Program-made: the position numbers and the translations under genes | From: an uncultured Clostridia bacterium | Lineage (GTDB): Bacteria > Bacillota > Clostridia > Oscillospirales > Ruminococcaceae | Assembly (NCBI GenBank): GCA_945933905.1 | Contig: CAMEQX010000083.1 | Coordinates: 1-6,244, forward strand | Length of the DNA: 6,244 nt | Reading direction: 5' to 3' | Part shown: positions 5,628 through 6,244 of the stretch, piece by piece | Position numbering within the stretch: the first letter of the stretch is position 1 | Layout: each line of letters begins with the position of its first letter | Notes under the pieces: generated by a model | What the model was told of the DNA's origin: nothing | The model's input: only the letters and a program-made list of their open reading frames with translations | Database searches by the model: none

Positions 5628-6244
5628 AACCCCGCTCCTTTCAGCAATTCTTCCGCGCCCGCCGCACACGTCTTTATGTCCTCGGGGGCAGTCCGACCGA
5701 TTATCTCAAGAAACGGCGTTTTTATGCCGCAGCCGCATTCCTCTGCGGGATGAAGAATACCGATATCATCCGTCATAACCGAAAGCAGCGGCGTTTTCGC
5801 AACCATCGGTGTGATTAGATTTATAAGTCCCATTTCACCCATAGGCAAGGGCTCGAGGGTATCCGCACTCCTTATCAGCACTCGGCTATATGCGGGAATA
5901 TGAAAATGATGATTTGGGCAGTCGCAGTAAAGAATAGGGTGCTCCACGGCGCCGAAAAATTCCACAATGCCGTCATCGCGAATTCCAAGCACTTTTTCTG
6001 CAAGGCGATAAAACTCAGCTTTGTCTGCTCGCTCGGCATAAAATTGTTTCCAGCCGCCGCCCAAAAGGATTTTTGAACCTTTGGGAAGACAAAGCGAGAT
6101 TGACCGCTCGTCCATTATCTTCATCAGAAAATAAGTGTATGCCGGAAAGCCCATAAGCCTTGTCGGGAAGCAGGAATGCTCGTGTTTTTGCAGAGCGCGG
6201 ATTATTCCGTCAAAGTCGGGAGAATAGAGGACGTTTTTGTATTT
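5624..6244 (-). CDS. LuxE-family acyl-protein synthetase, C-terminal part (5' end outside window)
   Basis: The frame is open to the right edge, so the 206 residues seen are the C-terminal part of a larger protein (LuxE is about 370). The ATG at 6152-6154 is internal, not the start: homology-like sequence such as the run before GFPAYTYFLM continues upstream of it. The family is ANL adenylating enzymes (LuxE/PaaK): acyl-AMP is formed with ATP and the acyl group is then passed on as a thioester. Motifs in visible numbering are LGGGWK (61-66), EFFGAVEHP (95-103), a conserved-type NHHFHIPAYSRV (111-122), PMGEMGLINL (134-143), TDDIG (158-162), ECGCG (169-173) and the GR of IIGRTAPED (183-184). The ending shortly after GR fits LuxE rather than PaaK, which has a longer C-terminal domain. 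It overlaps the reductase gene by four bases, consistent with the LuxE-LuxC complex of luminous bacteria. No membrane segment is seen. Confidence 0.85.
   Translation of the reverse strand, partial: KYKNVLYSPDFDGIIRALQKHEHSCFPTRLMGFPAYTYFLMKIMDERSISLCLPKGSKILLGGGWKQFYAERADKAEFYRLAEKVLGIRDDGIVEFFGAVEHPILYCDCPNHHFHIPAYSRVLIRSADTLEPLPMGEMGLINLITPMVAKTPLLSVMTDDIGILHPAEECGCGIKTPFLEIIGRTAPEDIKTCAAGAEELLKGAGL
5635..5641 (-). promoter_or_regulatory. Ribosome binding site fixing the LuxC-like start
   Basis: On the minus strand AAAGGAG lies seven bases before the ATG at 5627-5625. It is the strongest Shine-Dalgarno match in the window. It lies inside the end of the LuxE-like gene and decides the start against the upstream ATG at 5669. 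Confidence 0.85.

Noticed and set aside
6152..6154. ATG taken as the start of the LuxE-like gene
   Set aside because: The frame stays open for 30 further codons to the window edge with family-like sequence, and a 176-residue protein would lack most of the adenylating domain.

Overview
The window looks like chromosomal DNA from a low-to-moderate GC Firmicute, most likely a gut-type Clostridia/Oscillospirales member. The basis is a near-consensus sigma-A promoter, AAAGGAG-type ribosome binding sites, tight gene packing with 4-14 nt overlaps, GTG start use, and protein sequences typical of that group. This assignment is by eye; no rRNA or marker gene is present.

Three transcription units are visible. 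(1) Plus strand, 3-2586: the C-terminal end of a probable TetR-type regulator, then four bases later a 772-residue phosphohistidine enzyme. The enzyme has an N-terminal PPDK-type ATP-binding domain, a central substrate-type domain and a C-terminal swivelling His domain. It lacks a PEP/pyruvate TIM barrel, so it resembles rifampin phosphotransferase (RPH) and PigC-type synthetases more than PEP synthase. A strong hairpin terminator at 2659-2704 follows.

(2) Plus strand, 2727-4296: a TTGACT-17-TATAAT promoter, an imperfect 36-bp palindrome over its -10 box, an ArsR-like winged-helix regulator, and a serine alpha/beta hydrolase overlapping it by 14 nt. A hairpin terminator closes the unit. The arrangement suggests a self-repressing regulator controlling a cytoplasmic esterase or acyl hydrolase.

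(3) Minus strand, window end down to 4338: the C-terminal part of a LuxE-family acyl-protein synthetase, coupled by an ATGA overlap to a complete LuxC-family acyl-CoA reductase. Together these would convert an acyl group to an aldehyde through an acyl-thioester. No luciferase gene is visible, so the pathway is probably unrelated to light production. The operon starts outside the window.

No tRNA, rRNA, CRISPR array, insertion sequence or long repeat was seen. The two non-coding gaps (2587-2781 and 4238-4337) are largely accounted for by terminators and the promoter/operator. The most notable points are the unassigned substrate of the RPH-like enzyme, the promoter palindrome, and the LuxC/LuxE pair in a probably non-luminous organism.
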